64,000 nucleotides of DNA from Rugosimonospora africana (GCF_016862975.1 NZ_BONZ01000068.1:1-64000), one strand, 5' to 3'. Numbered from the stretch's first letter, positions 7,960 through 16,894 are shown. The notes: a model not told the origin generated them from the sequence alone. Translations and numbers: made by a program.

Positions 7960-9961
7960 GCCGACGGCCCGCCCACCGGTCACGCGGGAGTCGAAGTCCT
8001 GGCGCTGGCCGGTTCCGCTGGCCGGGTTGGGCGGTTCCCTGTTCCTCGCGGTGGCCACGTCACCCTGGTACAGCGGTGTGGGGCAGGCGTTCCTCACCAC
8101 GCCCGGGCGCGCCGAGTTCTCCGGCCTCGGGTGGGTGATCATGGCGGTGCCGATCGCGGCGACCCTGGTCGGCTTGTGCGCGCTGCGCTGGTGGCCGTAC
8201 CTGCTCACCGCGGCGGGATTGCTGGCGGTCGCGCCGACGGTCGCCGAACTGACGCACGCGGAGTTCCCTCTCGCCGCGGACATAGTCTGCCGGGCGGGGT
8301 ACCCGCTGGCGGTGGTCGGCGTGCTGGCCTGCGCCCAGAGCCTGGTGAGCAGCGCGGTCGGCTGGGCCGCGGCCGTCGCCGGACTGACGATGGGGGCCCG
8401 GTTGTTCGGTACCGTCTTGATCGGGCCGGGTTGGCTCCTCCAGACCCAGACCGTAGCGACCTGGCACGCCGTCCTGACCGCGGTCGGGTTGGCCGCGCTG
8501 GCCCCGGCCGTGTGGCGGCACCGGCGCGGTGACCGGACCGCCAACGGGCCATCGGACCAGAGTCTCTGGTCGTGGCAGCGACTCTGGCTGATCGTGCCCG
8601 CCACGCTCGCGATGTGCGTGGCCGTCCCGCTGTCGTTCCTGACCACCGACCGGCTCGCCGCGCTGCTCGGGGTCACCGAGTCCGCTCTGTACCGGCACCG
8701 GTACGCCGAGATCGGCGTCATCGGGGTGATCACGTTGGTGACCGTGGCCATCCTGGCCGCGATCGCCGGTCTGTGGTCGCTGGCCGGGACGGTGACCGCC
8801 GCGGTGATCCAGGTCGCCGTCGCGGCTCCGATGCTCCTCGCGGTGGCCGCGCTGGCGTTCAAGGACCCGGTACGCCTTCTCGGTGCCCTGGCCGGCGTGG
8901 CGCTCGGCGTGGTCGCGGCCGGCAACCGGTGGCGGGTACCGCTGGCCGGTACGGCGACGGTGCTCGGCGCGGCGGCGTTGTTCATCGCGTACGGGGCCAC
9001 GACCGGCCATCCCGAGAAGCTGGCCGACCAGCGGAGCGTCATCCCGGGGCTGCTGATTCTCGTCCTGGTCACGGCGGCGGCCACCGCGGTGGTCGGCGCC
9101 ACGGCTCCGGTCCTGGCACCGCGCGGCGCCCTCCCGGCCGTCCTGGGCCCGCTGGCCGCGACCCTGGCGGCGGGCGGGCTGCAGACGGTGAGCGTGACCT
9201 ACCTGCACGACGGCGAGCCGGTCTCGTCCACACTCAACTCGGTCTACCACCTGACCACCTCGGCCGTGCTCCTGCTGGTGGCCGGCGCGGCGATCGGCGG
9301 GCTGGGATTCGCCCAGCAGCTGGCGGTGCGGCGGGCCGAGCGGAAGCAGACCGAACAGATCCGGTGGGAAGCCGCCGCCGCCGAGCGGGACCGGCTGGCC
9401 CGGCCGATCCACGACGGCGTGTTGCAGGTGCTGGCACTGGTCCAGCGGCATGGCCCCGAACTGGGTGGGCAGGGCAGCCAGCTCGCCGCGCTCGCCGGTG
9501 AGCAGGAGGTGGCGCTGCGCACCCTGCTGAGCAGAGGCGTGACCGCTCGCGGCGACGGCAACGGGGACCTGCGGACCCCGCTGCGGGACCTGGCGTCCCC
9601 GGCGATCGAGGTGGCCACGCCCGCGCAACCGGTGGTGCTGCCGGCCATCGCGGTCACCGAGCTGACCGCGGCCGTGCAGGCCGCGCTGGACAACGTGCGC
9701 CAGCATGCCGGGGCCGGCGCGCACGCCTGGGTGCTGCTGGAGGACGAGCGGGACGGGGTGCGGGTCACGGTCCGCGACGACGGGGTCGGGGTTCCCGCCG
9801 GGCGGCTGGACGAGGCGGCCGCATCCGGCCGGCTGGGGGTGGCCCAGTCGATGTGCGGCCGGGTCGCCGATCGCGGCGGTACGACGACCATCCACAGCAC
9901 CCCCGGTCAGGGGACCGAGGTGGAGTTCTGGTTGCCGCGGCGGCCCTCCGGCGGCCGGTGA
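7952..9961 (+). CDS. Polytopic membrane sensor histidine kinase (HisKA_3 type)
   Basis: A 669-residue protein. The N-terminal ~450 residues hold about a dozen hydrophobic helices, then a HisKA_3 dimerisation/phosphoacceptor segment (ERDRLARPIHDGVLQVL, His ~491) and an HATPase_c domain with N-box LDNVRQHA (~579), G-box DDGVGVPAGR (~608) and a second Gly loop (TPGQGTEVEFWLP). The ATG 7952 start overlaps the VanY gene. These kinases normally pair with a NarL/LuxR response regulator; none follows, so the partner is encoded elsewhere. The arginine/proline before the His (ARPIH rather than ARELH) is a small departure from the usual H-box. Confidence 0.87.
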   Translation: MDEPTARPPVTRESKSWRWPVPLAGLGGSLFLAVATSPWYSGVGQAFLTTPGRAEFSGLGWVIMAVPIAATLVGLCALRWWPYLLTAAGLLAVAPTVAELTHAEFPLAADIVCRAGYPLAVVGVLACAQSLVSSAVGWAAAVAGLTMGARLFGTVLIGPGWLLQTQTVATWHAVLTAVGLAALAPAVWRHRRGDRTANGPSDQSLWSWQRLWLIVPATLAMCVAVPLSFLTTDRLAALLGVTESALYRHRYAEIGVIGVITLVTVAILAAIAGLWSLAGTVTAAVIQVAVAAPMLLAVAALAFKDPVRLLGALAGVALGVVAAGNRWRVPLAGTATVLGAAALFIAYGATTGHPEKLADQRSVIPGLLILVLVTAAATAVVGATAPVLAPRGALPAVLGPLAATLAAGGLQTVSVTYLHDGEPVSSTLNSVYHLTTSAVLLLVAGAAIGGLGFAQQLAVRRAERKQTEQIRWEAAAAERDRLARPIHDGVLQVLALVQRHGPELGGQGSQLAALAGEQEVALRTLLSRGVTARGDGNGDLRTPLRDLASPAIEVATPAQPVVLPAIAVTELTAAVQAALDNVRQHAGAGAHAWVLLEDERDGVRVTVRDDGVGVPAGRLDEAAASGRLGVAQSMCGRVADRGGTTTIHSTPGQGTEVEFWLPRRPSGGR

Positions 9962-10066
9962 CGCCGGGCCGGGGCGCCCCACCGGCCGGATGCGCCTCAC
10001 CGGCCGGTGAGGGCCGCCGGGCGGGGGCGCCGCGGCCCGGGCGGCACCGGCGGGCAGGATGGGAGC

Positions 10067-10951
10067 ATGCGCCTGGTGTCCCTGCTGCCCTCCGCGACCG
10101 AGATCGTGTACGCCCTCGGGCTCGACGACCAGCTCGTCGGGGTGACCTTCGAGTGCGACCATCCGCCGGCCGCCCGGACCGACAAGACCGTCGTGGTCGG
10201 CGGGCGGGACACCCGGGACCTGAGCCCCGGCGACATCGATGACTACGTCAAGGCTCAGCTCGCCGCCGGTGCCGACCTCTACACCCTGCGCGCCGACGCG
10301 CTGGCCGGGCTCGACCCGGAGCTGATTCTCACCCAGGACCTCTGCCGGGTCTGTGCCCTGCCGTCCGATCACGTCTCCGACGCCCTCGACTACCTCGGCT
10401 GCCGGGCCGACGTGCTGTCCCTCGACCCGTACACGCTGGACGAGGTACTGGGCACCATCGTCGCCGTCGGTGACCGGGCCGGCGTGCCGGACCGGGCCGC
10501 CACGCTGGTGGCCGGGCTGCGGGCACGGCTGGCCGCGGTGGCCTCGGCGGTCCGGGACCTGCCCCGGCCGCGGGTCGCCGTCGTGGAGTGGGTCGACCCG
10601 CCGTTCACCTCCGGACACTGGGTACCCGACCTCGTCCGGGCGGCCGGCGGCGAGCCGGTCGCCGCCCGGCCCGGCGCCCGGTCGACGCAGACCACCTGGC
10701 GGGAGTTCACCGACGCGGCACCCGACGTGGTCCTCGTGACCCCCTGCGGCTTCCACGTCGAGGGTGCCGCTCGGCAGGCGCGGACGATCGTTGACCGCTT
10801 CCCCGGCACGCAGGTATGGGCGCTGGACGCGGACGGGATCGTGGTGCGACCCGGCCCGCGCCTGGTCGACGGGGTCGAGGCGATCGCCGCGATCCTGCAC
10901 CCCGGCGCGGTTCCCGAGCCGCCGGCCGGCGCCGCGCTGCGGGTGGCGTAG
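10067..10951 (+). CDS. BtuF-like periplasmic-binding-fold protein without export signal
   Basis: A 294-residue protein with the cobalamin/siderophore-binding fold: MRLVSLLPSATEIVYALGL, DLILTQDLCRVCAL-type segment, and WVDPPFTSGHWVPDLVRAAGGE. Members are usually lipoprotein subunits of vitamin B12 or iron ABC importers. This one starts directly with the mature fold, with no signal peptide or lipobox, so it should be cytosolic. No permease or ATPase is adjacent. Cytosolic B12-binding homologues are common next to other genes in actinobacteria. The function is unproven. Confidence 0.8.
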   Translation: MRLVSLLPSATEIVYALGLDDQLVGVTFECDHPPAARTDKTVVVGGRDTRDLSPGDIDDYVKAQLAAGADLYTLRADALAGLDPELILTQDLCRVCALPSDHVSDALDYLGCRADVLSLDPYTLDEVLGTIVAVGDRAGVPDRAATLVAGLRARLAAVASAVRDLPRPRVAVVEWVDPPFTSGHWVPDLVRAAGGEPVAARPGARSTQTTWREFTDAAPDVVLVTPCGFHVEGAARQARTIVDRFPGTQVWALDADGIVVRPGPRLVDGVEAIAAILHPGAVPEPPAGAALRVA

Positions 10952-10956
10952 CCCAC

Positions 10957-11634
10957 GTGGACGCGGGTACCGGCATCGAACTCGTCGCCGTTCCGCCGGG
11001 GCGGGTGACGCTGTCCGACCGGCGTACCCGACGGAGCTGGGTGATCGATGTGGCGCCGTACGAGCTGGCCGCGTTCCCGGTCACGCAGGCGCAGTACGCG
11101 CGGGTGACCGGCCAGTGGCCGAGTAGTGCCCGGGGCGACCGGCTGCCGGTCGAGGGCGTCTCCTGGCTGGACGCGATCCGGTTCTGCAACGCGCTGTCCG
11201 GGTGCGAGGGGTTGACGCCCGCGTACCGGCTGCCCGCCGGTTCCGGGGACGTCGCGTGGGACGAGTCCGCCGACGGGTACCGGCTGCCGACCGAGGCCGA
11301 GTGGGAGCACGCGTGCCGGGCCGGCGGCACCGGCCCGCGCTACGGCGAGCTGGACGAGATCGGCTGGTACCGCGGCAACTCCGGCGAGCGGATCCACGAG
11401 GTGGGCGGCAGGCGGCCCAACGCCTGGGGCCTGTACGACATGCTCGGCAACGCGTGGGACTGGTGCTGGGACATCTACGACGCCCAGGTGTACGGCAGCT
11501 ACCGGGTACTCCGTGGCGGCGGATGGGCCGACGAGCACTGGAGCTGCCGGGCCTCGGTACGGCGCCGCAGCCACCCGACCTTCCAGATCGACGACGTGAG
11601 CTTCCGCCTCGCCCGTACCCCGAGAAACGGATGA
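10957..11634 (+). CDS. SUMF1/FGE-fold protein lacking one catalytic Cys
   Basis: A 225-residue protein with the formylglycine-generating-enzyme (SUMF1) fold: YELAAFPVTQAQYARVTG, LPVEGVSWLDAIRFCNALS, YRLPTEAEWEHACRAGG, GLYDMLGNAWDWCWD and VLRGGGWADEHWSCRASVRRRS. True FGE uses two Cys near the end (RGGSWLCHESYCNRYR in Streptomyces). Here the first aligns to Asp and only the second (WSC) is kept, so canonical copper-dependent FGE chemistry is unlikely. No sulfatase is nearby. GTG 10957, 6 bp after the preceding stop, removes an implausible 47-residue extension. Confidence 0.82.
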   Translation: MDAGTGIELVAVPPGRVTLSDRRTRRSWVIDVAPYELAAFPVTQAQYARVTGQWPSSARGDRLPVEGVSWLDAIRFCNALSGCEGLTPAYRLPAGSGDVAWDESADGYRLPTEAEWEHACRAGGTGPRYGELDEIGWYRGNSGERIHEVGGRRPNAWGLYDMLGNAWDWCWDIYDAQVYGSYRVLRGGGWADEHWSCRASVRRRSHPTFQIDDVSFRLARTPRNG

Positions 11635-11639
11635 CGCGG

Positions 11640-11677
11640 GCCGTGCCGGGACCGGTGTGAGCCGGCCCCGGCACGGC
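11640..11677. terminator. Bidirectional terminator hairpin
   Basis: GCCGTGCCGGG and CCCGGCACGGC form a perfect 11-bp stem with a 16-nt loop, lying exactly between the convergent ends of the FGE-like gene (11634) and the MFS gene (11684). There is no U-tract, as is common in actinomycetes. Confidence 0.75.
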
Positions 11678-11683
11678 CGCAGA

Positions 11684-13126
11684 TCAGTTGTCCGGGGCGC
11701 CCGGCGGGATGAACAGGGCGGCGAGCGCGGCCAGCGCGGCGGAGGCGCCACAGACCGCGAACAGTGCCCGGTAGGCGCCCAGCGACGGCAGCTCGAACCC
11801 GCCGAGGACGATGGTGCTCGCGGTGAGCAGGCTGCCGCCGATCGCGCTCGCCAGCGAGCTGCCCAGGCTGCGGGACAACGAGTTGAGCCCGTTGGCAGCG
11901 GCGATCTCGGAGGTCGGTGTGTTGCGGTTGATCAGGGTCGGCATCGCGGCGTACCCGATGCCGGTGCCGCCACCGATGATCGTGCTGCCGATCACGACCT
12001 CCCACAGCGATCCGGTCGCGACGATGCGCAGTACCCAGCCGGCCGCGACCACCAGCGCACCGAACGCCAGCGTGCGATGCGGGCCCCACCAGCCGATGAG
12101 CCGGGCCGCGACCGGCGCGAGCAGGAGCATCAGCAGGCCGCTGGGCAGCAGGCACAGGCCGCCCACGACGATGGACGAGCCGAACCCGTACCCGCTGGCG
12201 CGCGGCGCCTCCACGAACGACGCGGTACCGATCAGGCTCGCGAACAGGGCGAAGCCGAACAGCAGCGAGGCCAGGTTGGTCAGCACGATCGGGCGCCTCG
12301 ACATCGCCGCGATGTCGACCAGGGCGGCCGGCACGCGCCGCTCGACCACGACGAACACGGCGAGCACCACCACCGCGAGCCCGAGCAGCCCCAGGGTCCA
12401 CGCCGAGGTCCAGCCCCAACTGGAACCCTGCGCCAGCGGCAGCAGCAGAGCGACCAGGCCGCCGGACAGCAGGACGGCGCCGATCAGGTCGACCCGCCCA
12501 CCGGTGCGGATCGGCGATTCCCGGACGAACCACACGGTCGCGGCGAGAGCCACCGCCCCGGCCACCGTGGTGATCCAGAACAGGACGTGGAAGTCCGCGT
12601 GCTCACCGACCAGTCCGGCCAGCGGCAACCCGAGCGCGCCGCCGACCCCGAGCATCGCGCTGACCAGTGCGATGGCGGAGCGTACCCGTTCCCTGGGCAG
12701 CACCGAGGACAGCAGGCTGATGCCCAGCGGGATCGCCGACAGCGAGGCGCCCTGCACGGCCCGGCCGACGATCAGCAGCGTGACGTTGCTGGTGAGGGCG
12801 TCGAGCAGCGACCCGGCGGCGAGCGTACCGAGGGCCACCATCAGCATCAGCCGCTTGCCGAACATGTCGCCCAACCGCCCGAACAGCGGCACGGCGACCG
12901 CCCCGACCAGCAGGGTCGAGGTGAGCAGCCACTCCACGTTGCCGGCGGAGGTGTGCAGCCGGGGCGACAGCACCGGCAGCACCGGTACCAGCAGCGACTG
13001 GGACAGGGACACCATCAGCGCGCCGAGGCCGACCACGACCAGTTCGACCCAGGCCCCGCCCGGCGAGGTGTGCTCACGGAGGTCTCGCTCGGCGGCGACC
13101 CGCCGGTCGGCGATTGCCTCAGCCAC
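11684..13126 (-). CDS. MFS drug-efflux transporter (DHA2-like, 14 TM)
   Basis: A 480-residue membrane protein with the MFS motif A (GRLGDMFGKRLMLM) after the second helix and about 14 hydrophobic segments, as in EmrB/QacA exporters. The GTG 13126 start overlaps the stop of the upstream MarR gene by 8 bp (GTGGCTGA), giving translational coupling. It is probably repressed by that MarR protein and derepressed by a toxic substrate of the pump. The substrate cannot be predicted. Confidence 0.88.
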   Translation of the reverse strand: MAEAIADRRVAAERDLREHTSPGGAWVELVVVGLGALMVSLSQSLLVPVLPVLSPRLHTSAGNVEWLLTSTLLVGAVAVPLFGRLGDMFGKRLMLMVALGTLAAGSLLDALTSNVTLLIVGRAVQGASLSAIPLGISLLSSVLPRERVRSAIALVSAMLGVGGALGLPLAGLVGEHADFHVLFWITTVAGAVALAATVWFVRESPIRTGGRVDLIGAVLLSGGLVALLLPLAQGSSWGWTSAWTLGLLGLAVVVLAVFVVVERRVPAALVDIAAMSRRPIVLTNLASLLFGFALFASLIGTASFVEAPRASGYGFGSSIVVGGLCLLPSGLLMLLLAPVAARLIGWWGPHRTLAFGALVVAAGWVLRIVATGSLWEVVIGSTIIGGGTGIGYAAMPTLINRNTPTSEIAAANGLNSLSRSLGSSLASAIGGSLLTASTIVLGGFELPSLGAYRALFAVCGASAALAALAALFIPPGAPDN

Positions 13127-13595
13127 GACCGCCCCCGACACCCACCGCGATCTCACTGGCCAGCTCGGGCCGGTGCACGAAGCGGTGCAGCAGGCGGGCG
13201 AACTCGTACCGGTCGCCCGCCGACCAGTCGGCGAGTACGTTGCCCAGTCGGGTACGCCGGTCCACCTCGGCCGCGTCCAGTTGGGCCACCGCCTTCGGGG
13301 TCAGGTGCACCAGTGTCGCCCGCCGGTCCGTCGGGTCGGGCCGCCGCGCGACGAGGCCGCGCGCCTGGAGTTCGTCCAGGTGCCGGGTGACCGTGGTGGA
13401 GTCCAGCCCCAGCTGGACGGCCAGCTCACTGACCCGCTCCGGACCGGAGCGGTGCAACCGCAGCAACGGTTGTACGGCGCCCCGGCGCAGGCCGGGTGAG
13501 AGCCGGGTGGCGAAGTCGGACAGGTACTGCTCACCGAGCGCGGTGAGCTCGACGAAGGCGTCATGGATCGCGTCTTCGATGCGAAGGCGTGGCAT
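13119..13595 (-). CDS. MarR-family regulator
   Basis: A 158-residue winged-helix protein with ERVSELAVQLGLDSTTVTRHLDEL (recognition helix) and RGLVARRPDPTDRRATLVHLT (wing with the DxR signature), which defines the MarR family. It is the first gene of a two-gene operon with an MFS exporter, and a perfect TGTACGCGTACA palindrome lies 17 bp upstream of its start. Autorepression and control of the pump are the expected roles. Confidence 0.92.
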   Translation of the reverse strand: MPRLRIEDAIHDAFVELTALGEQYLSDFATRLSPGLRRGAVQPLLRLHRSGPERVSELAVQLGLDSTTVTRHLDELQARGLVARRPDPTDRRATLVHLTPKAVAQLDAAEVDRRTRLGNVLADWSAGDRYEFARLLHRFVHRPELASEIAVGVGGGRG

Positions 13596-13612
13596 GCTGC
13601 TCCCAGATTAGC

Positions 13613-13624
13613 TGTACGCGTACA
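13613..13624. promoter_or_regulatory. MarR operator candidate
   Basis: TGTACGCGTACA is a perfect 12-bp palindrome directly upstream of the marR-MFS operon. Size, symmetry and location fit MarR-family operators. Confidence 0.6.
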
Positions 13625-13702
13625 CCAATCGGGGACCGTACCACTGGATCGGCCGCCGCCCGGCGGCGGCTCGCCGCACTGCGCCGGGTGACCGGGCCGA
13701 CC

Positions 13703-13743
13703 GGTGGCGGCCCGCCCGGCTGTTGCCGAAACGGGCCGCCACC
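13703..13743 (-). terminator. Rho-independent-type hairpin after the SH3b gene
   Basis: GGTGGCGGCCCG and CGGGCCGCCACC form a perfect 12-bp stem around a 17-nt loop. It begins 11 bp beyond the stop of the SH3b/NlpC gene on the minus strand. Confidence 0.72.
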
Positions 13744-13754
13744 GAACGCGTTGT

Positions 13755-14531
13755 CTAGTGGTTGTACTGGAACCAGGGCTGGGCCCAGCCGAGGTACGGC
13801 TTGCCCCAGGTGTTGATGATTTCCGCGATCGTCGTCTCGGTCAGCGTGCCGTTGCCGTGGATGTCGTTCGAGACGAACTTCCCGCCGCCGATGGAAATCA
13901 TCACGTGGCCGGCGCCGCCGGAGAAGAAGGCGAGGCCGCCGGCCGGTACGTTCTTGTCGCCGGCGTGCTTGTACGAGGCCGGAATCGCTTGCCAGTGCGC
14001 GTACGCCGTCGTCGAGCCGCTGGCCGGGAATCCGTACGCCAGCCCGACGACGTGGTCGCAGAGGTTGTAGTAGTCCGCGTGGTACGTGGTCGTCTCGTGC
14101 GACGTGGCCCAGGACACCGCCTGCGCGCACGTGTTCGGGTCGCCCAGGCCGCTGGTCGAACACGTCGGGGTGGTCGAGCCGCCACACAGGGGCGCGACCG
14201 TGCCGTCGGATCCGGTGTAGACGTACGCGTCCGAGACGTACCCGGTCGAGATGTGGTCCCAGAGGTCGGTCGGCCCGTACACGCCGACCACGGAGTCGCC
14301 GTGGATCTGGCAGTCGAAGGTGATGGAGGCGCCGTCGGCGACCGAGCCGACCGCGGTCGACGTGGTGTGCGGTCCCGACCGTACCGTCAACGAAGCACCG
14401 GACGTGGTGTGCACGGTACCCGTGGCGGCCGCCGCCGGACCGACGAAGACGAGCATGGCGACGACCGCGCCACCGATCGCGGCACCGGCGATCCGGAGAG
14501 CTCGTCCCGATCGGATCCTGTGTTGGTTCAT
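13755..14531 (-). CDS. Secreted SH3b plus NlpC/CHAP-like cysteine peptidase
   Basis: A 258-residue secreted protein. It has a Sec signal peptide (residues ~1-37, AIGGAVVAMLVFVGPAAAA), a bacterial SH3 domain (~40-100; LTVRSGPHTTSTAVGSVADG) and a C-terminal papain-like domain with CDHVVGLAYGFPASG (Cys nucleophile) and GHVMISIGGGKFVSND (catalytic His). This resembles NlpC/P60 or CHAP amidases that cut peptidoglycan stem peptides, with the SH3b domain binding the wall. ATG 14531 follows CGGGAGT. It is monocistronic with a strong terminator. The peptidase family assignment is by motif only. Confidence 0.72.
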   Translation of the reverse strand: MNQHRIRSGRALRIAGAAIGGAVVAMLVFVGPAAAATGTVHTTSGASLTVRSGPHTTSTAVGSVADGASITFDCQIHGDSVVGVYGPTDLWDHISTGYVSDAYVYTGSDGTVAPLCGGSTTPTCSTSGLGDPNTCAQAVSWATSHETTTYHADYYNLCDHVVGLAYGFPASGSTTAYAHWQAIPASYKHAGDKNVPAGGLAFFSGGAGHVMISIGGGKFVSNDIHGNGTLTETTIAEIINTWGKPYLGWAQPWFQYNH

Positions 14532-14835
14532 GCGGACTCCCGTCTGAACGTTCGTTCGTGTGCGACAGAGTACGCAGATATATAGACGATCAACGCTGAT
14601 TCGTCCAGGCGAACCGGTGAACAGCGCCAAAATATCCCGGTTGCCGGCGCGACCGAAGTCCACAGTGGACACATCGAGCCACGGTCGGCGGTCAGCCGGC
14701 GGCGTGCCCCAACCGCCCGTGGCTGCCGTGCAAGCCGTTGCGTCGCAACCTGCTCGCGAAGTCGTAGAACACCTTGCCACGCCAGGCGAGCAGACCGTCG
14801 AGCCCGACGATGGCGGCGAGGAAGGTCATCGCCGG
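14532..14835. other. Intergenic region, promoter of the SH3b gene
   Basis: About 300 bp. Close to the SH3b start lie an AT-rich TATATA stretch (14579-14584) and a GAACGTTC palindrome. An unsupported 45-codon minus-strand frame (14692-14829) follows the PEP-mutase-type gene by 6 bp. It has no recognisable domain and is not called as a gene. Confidence 0.4.
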
Positions 14836-15618
14836 CTATCGCACCTGATACGTGCCGGCGTGGTACCGGACCAGCCGCTCCTGCATCTCCGGGTACCCGG
14901 TCGCGGTGGGCGGCAGCCCGCCGTCGCGCAGGCCGGTCGCCACGCCGGCCGCGGCATCGAGCGCGGCACGGTAGGGCAGCGAACCGGTGCTGATCCGCCG
15001 GATGCCCAGCGCGCCGAGTTCGGCCACCGGCAGCCGGGGGTGGGCGAGCACGTTGACCGGCACCGGAATTCCGGCCGCGAAGCGCCGCAGGTCCTCGGGG
15101 TCGGTCGCGCCGGGGATGAACACGCCGTCGGCGCCGGCCTCGGCGTACGCGCGGGCACGGTCGAGGGTCGCCGCGACGGTGGCTTCCTGACCCAACCAGT
15201 ACGTGTCCACCCGCGCGTTGACGAAGACTCCCGGCGCGGCCCGCTTGATCGCCGCGACCTTGGCGGCGTGGGCACCGGGGTCGATGAGTGCCTCGGCCGA
15301 GCTGTCCTCGACGTTGACACCGGCCACGCCGAGTTCGGCGACGAAGCCCGCGACCGCCTCGGGGTCGTCGCTGTACCCGTCCTCGATGTCGCAGCTCACG
15401 TGCACCGGCAGGCTCGCGAGCCCGCGCGCGAGCGCGAAGGTCGCGTCCCGGGTCGAGCGGCCACCGTCCGGGAAGCCCGCGCGGGCCGCCACGCCGAAAC
15501 TCGTGGTTCCGATCGCGGAGAATCCGGCTTCGGCGAACGCGAGCGCGGACCCGATGTCCCAGGCGTTCGGCAGGAGCAGCGGCGCGGGCTGGTGGTGAAG
15601 CTCGTGAAAGCTGAGCAT
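14836..15618 (-). CDS. Isocitrate lyase/PEP mutase superfamily protein
   Basis: A 260-residue TIM-barrel protein: LLLPNAWDIGSALAFAEAGFSAIGTTSFGVA, then VHVSCDIEDGYSDDP (metal-binding acids), VNVEDSS and VFVNARVDTYW. This is the signature of the PEP mutase/isocitrate lyase superfamily (carboxyvinyl-carboxyphosphonate mutase, oxaloacetate decarboxylase and methylisocitrate lyase types). The substrate cannot be assigned. ATG 15618 has an AGAGAGG ribosome-binding site; a longer frame to 15672 overlaps the upstream gene. It lies 7 bp after the epoxide hydrolase stop, so the two form an operon. Confidence 0.83.
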   Translation of the reverse strand: MLSFHELHHQPAPLLLPNAWDIGSALAFAEAGFSAIGTTSFGVAARAGFPDGGRSTRDATFALARGLASLPVHVSCDIEDGYSDDPEAVAGFVAELGVAGVNVEDSSAEALIDPGAHAAKVAAIKRAAPGVFVNARVDTYWLGQEATVAATLDRARAYAEAGADGVFIPGATDPEDLRRFAAGIPVPVNVLAHPRLPVAELGALGIRRISTGSLPYRAALDAAAGVATGLRDGGLPPTATGYPEMQERLVRYHAGTYQVR

Positions 15619-15625
15619 GGGCAGG

Positions 15626-16894
15626 CTACCTCTCTCGACCAGTCTGGCTCGGCGCGTCTGACGCCGCGCCACGACCCAGACCAGTCGGCTTAAAGGTGCG
15701 GCGCAGGTCGTCGACCCACTCGCCGGGAATCTCCCACGGGATGAAGTGGCCGCCGCGGTCGTGGACGGTGAGGTTGACGTGGTTGTACCAGGCCGCCCGA
15801 TCGCTGTCGAGGAAGCTGCGCACCCGCTGATCGGTCGTGACGCCCGGCGGGTTCTCGTAGGCCACGAACGTGATGCCGGTCGGCGCCTCGATGACCGGCT
15901 GCCGGTCGTGGGACGGCGTCCACGGGTAGCGGTTGTTGTTGGCGTACGTGCGGATCGACGTGCCGATCGCGTTGTTCACCCAGAAAATCATCGCGTGGGT
16001 GAGCAGATCGTCCTTGGTGAACACGGACTCGATGTCGCCACCGTTGTCGCTCCAGCTCATCCAGCGCCGCAGGATCCAGGCGAGCATCCCGGCGGGCGAG
16101 TCGGACAGCCCGTAGGCCAGGGTGCTCGAGTCCAGCACGTGCGCGGCGAGGTGAACGGCGAAACGCTTGTCCAGCGCGACGATCTGCGCGTGGACGTCGG
16201 CGGGCAGGCCGTCCGGGATCGGCCGTCCGCCACCGAAGTCCCAGGCGCGGTCGCCCGTGAACAGGTTCAGCTTGAGCCCGGAGCCGATGTGGATGCCGTA
16301 CAACTCGTCCGCGTACTTGTGGCCGAGCTGACCGGTGACCAGTGCCCCGACATCGCAGCCGGCGGCGGCATACCTCGCGTGGCCCAGGATCCGGGTCATC
16401 AGGGTGTGCCAGAGGTCGGCGACCTTCCAGAAGTTCATGTCCGGGTGGTTCGGCAGCGGGGTGGAGAACCCGAACCCGGGGAAGGACGGCACAATGACGT
16501 CGAACGCCTCGGCCGGGTCGCCGCCGTGCGCGCCCGGGTCGGCGAGCGGGTCGATCACCTTCGACCAGTGCCAGAACGTCCACGGCCAGCCGTGGGTGAG
16601 GATCAGCGGTGTCGGGTGCGGCCCGACCCCCGCTTTGCGCATGAAGTGCACCGGTACGCCGTCGACGTCGACCCGGTAGTGCTGGTACGCGTTGATCGCG
16701 GCTTCGGCGGCCCGCCAGTCGTACCGGGTGCGCCAGTACTCGACGAGTTCCCGCAGGTACCCGCCGTTGACGCCGTAATACGAGTCCTCGTTGCCGGCGT
16801 CTACCGGAAACCGGGTCAGGTCGAGACGAAGCCGCAGGTCGGCGAGCACCTCGTCGGGCACGTGGATCGGCACCGGTTCCAGCATGTCGGTCAC
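15626..16894 (-). CDS. Epoxide hydrolase (EPHX1-type alpha/beta hydrolase)
   Basis: A 422-residue protein with the epoxide-hydrolase N-terminal domain (VPIHVPDEVLADLRLRLDLTRFP, YLRELVEYWRTRYDWRAAE) followed by an alpha/beta hydrolase fold. Key features are the oxyanion motif HGWPWTFWHW, the nucleophile in AAGCDVGALV (Asp ~180) and the catalytic His in RGGHFIPWE. These enzymes open epoxides to diols. Start GTG 16894 or ATG 16885 (three codons later); both follow a GGGAGG-rich stretch. It is co-transcribed with a PEP-mutase-like gene. Confidence 0.9.
   Translation of the reverse strand: MTDMLEPVPIHVPDEVLADLRLRLDLTRFPVDAGNEDSYYGVNGGYLRELVEYWRTRYDWRAAEAAINAYQHYRVDVDGVPVHFMRKAGVGPHPTPLILTHGWPWTFWHWSKVIDPLADPGAHGGDPAEAFDVIVPSFPGFGFSTPLPNHPDMNFWKVADLWHTLMTRILGHARYAAAGCDVGALVTGQLGHKYADELYGIHIGSGLKLNLFTGDRAWDFGGGRPIPDGLPADVHAQIVALDKRFAVHLAAHVLDSSTLAYGLSDSPAGMLAWILRRWMSWSDNGGDIESVFTKDDLLTHAMIFWVNNAIGTSIRTYANNNRYPWTPSHDRQPVIEAPTGITFVAYENPPGVTTDQRVRSFLDSDRAAWYNHVNLTVHDRGGHFIPWEIPGEWVDDLRRTFKPTGLGRGAASDAPSQTGRER

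Noticed and set aside
9950-10020. Another stop-codon repeat after the sensor kinase (GGCCGGTGA twice)
   Set aside because: The two copies are ~50 bp apart with poor similarity between them; too weak against the GC-rich background.
8060-10900. Very long antisense open frame across the sensor kinase and BtuF-like genes
   Set aside because: It is a codon-bias shadow in high-GC DNA; composition is Arg/Gly/Pro/His-rich and both sense-strand genes have clear domain motifs.
14692-14829. Small 45-codon gene downstream of the PEP-mutase-type gene
   Set aside because: It has no recognisable domain and no clear ribosome-binding site, so coding potential cannot be supported.
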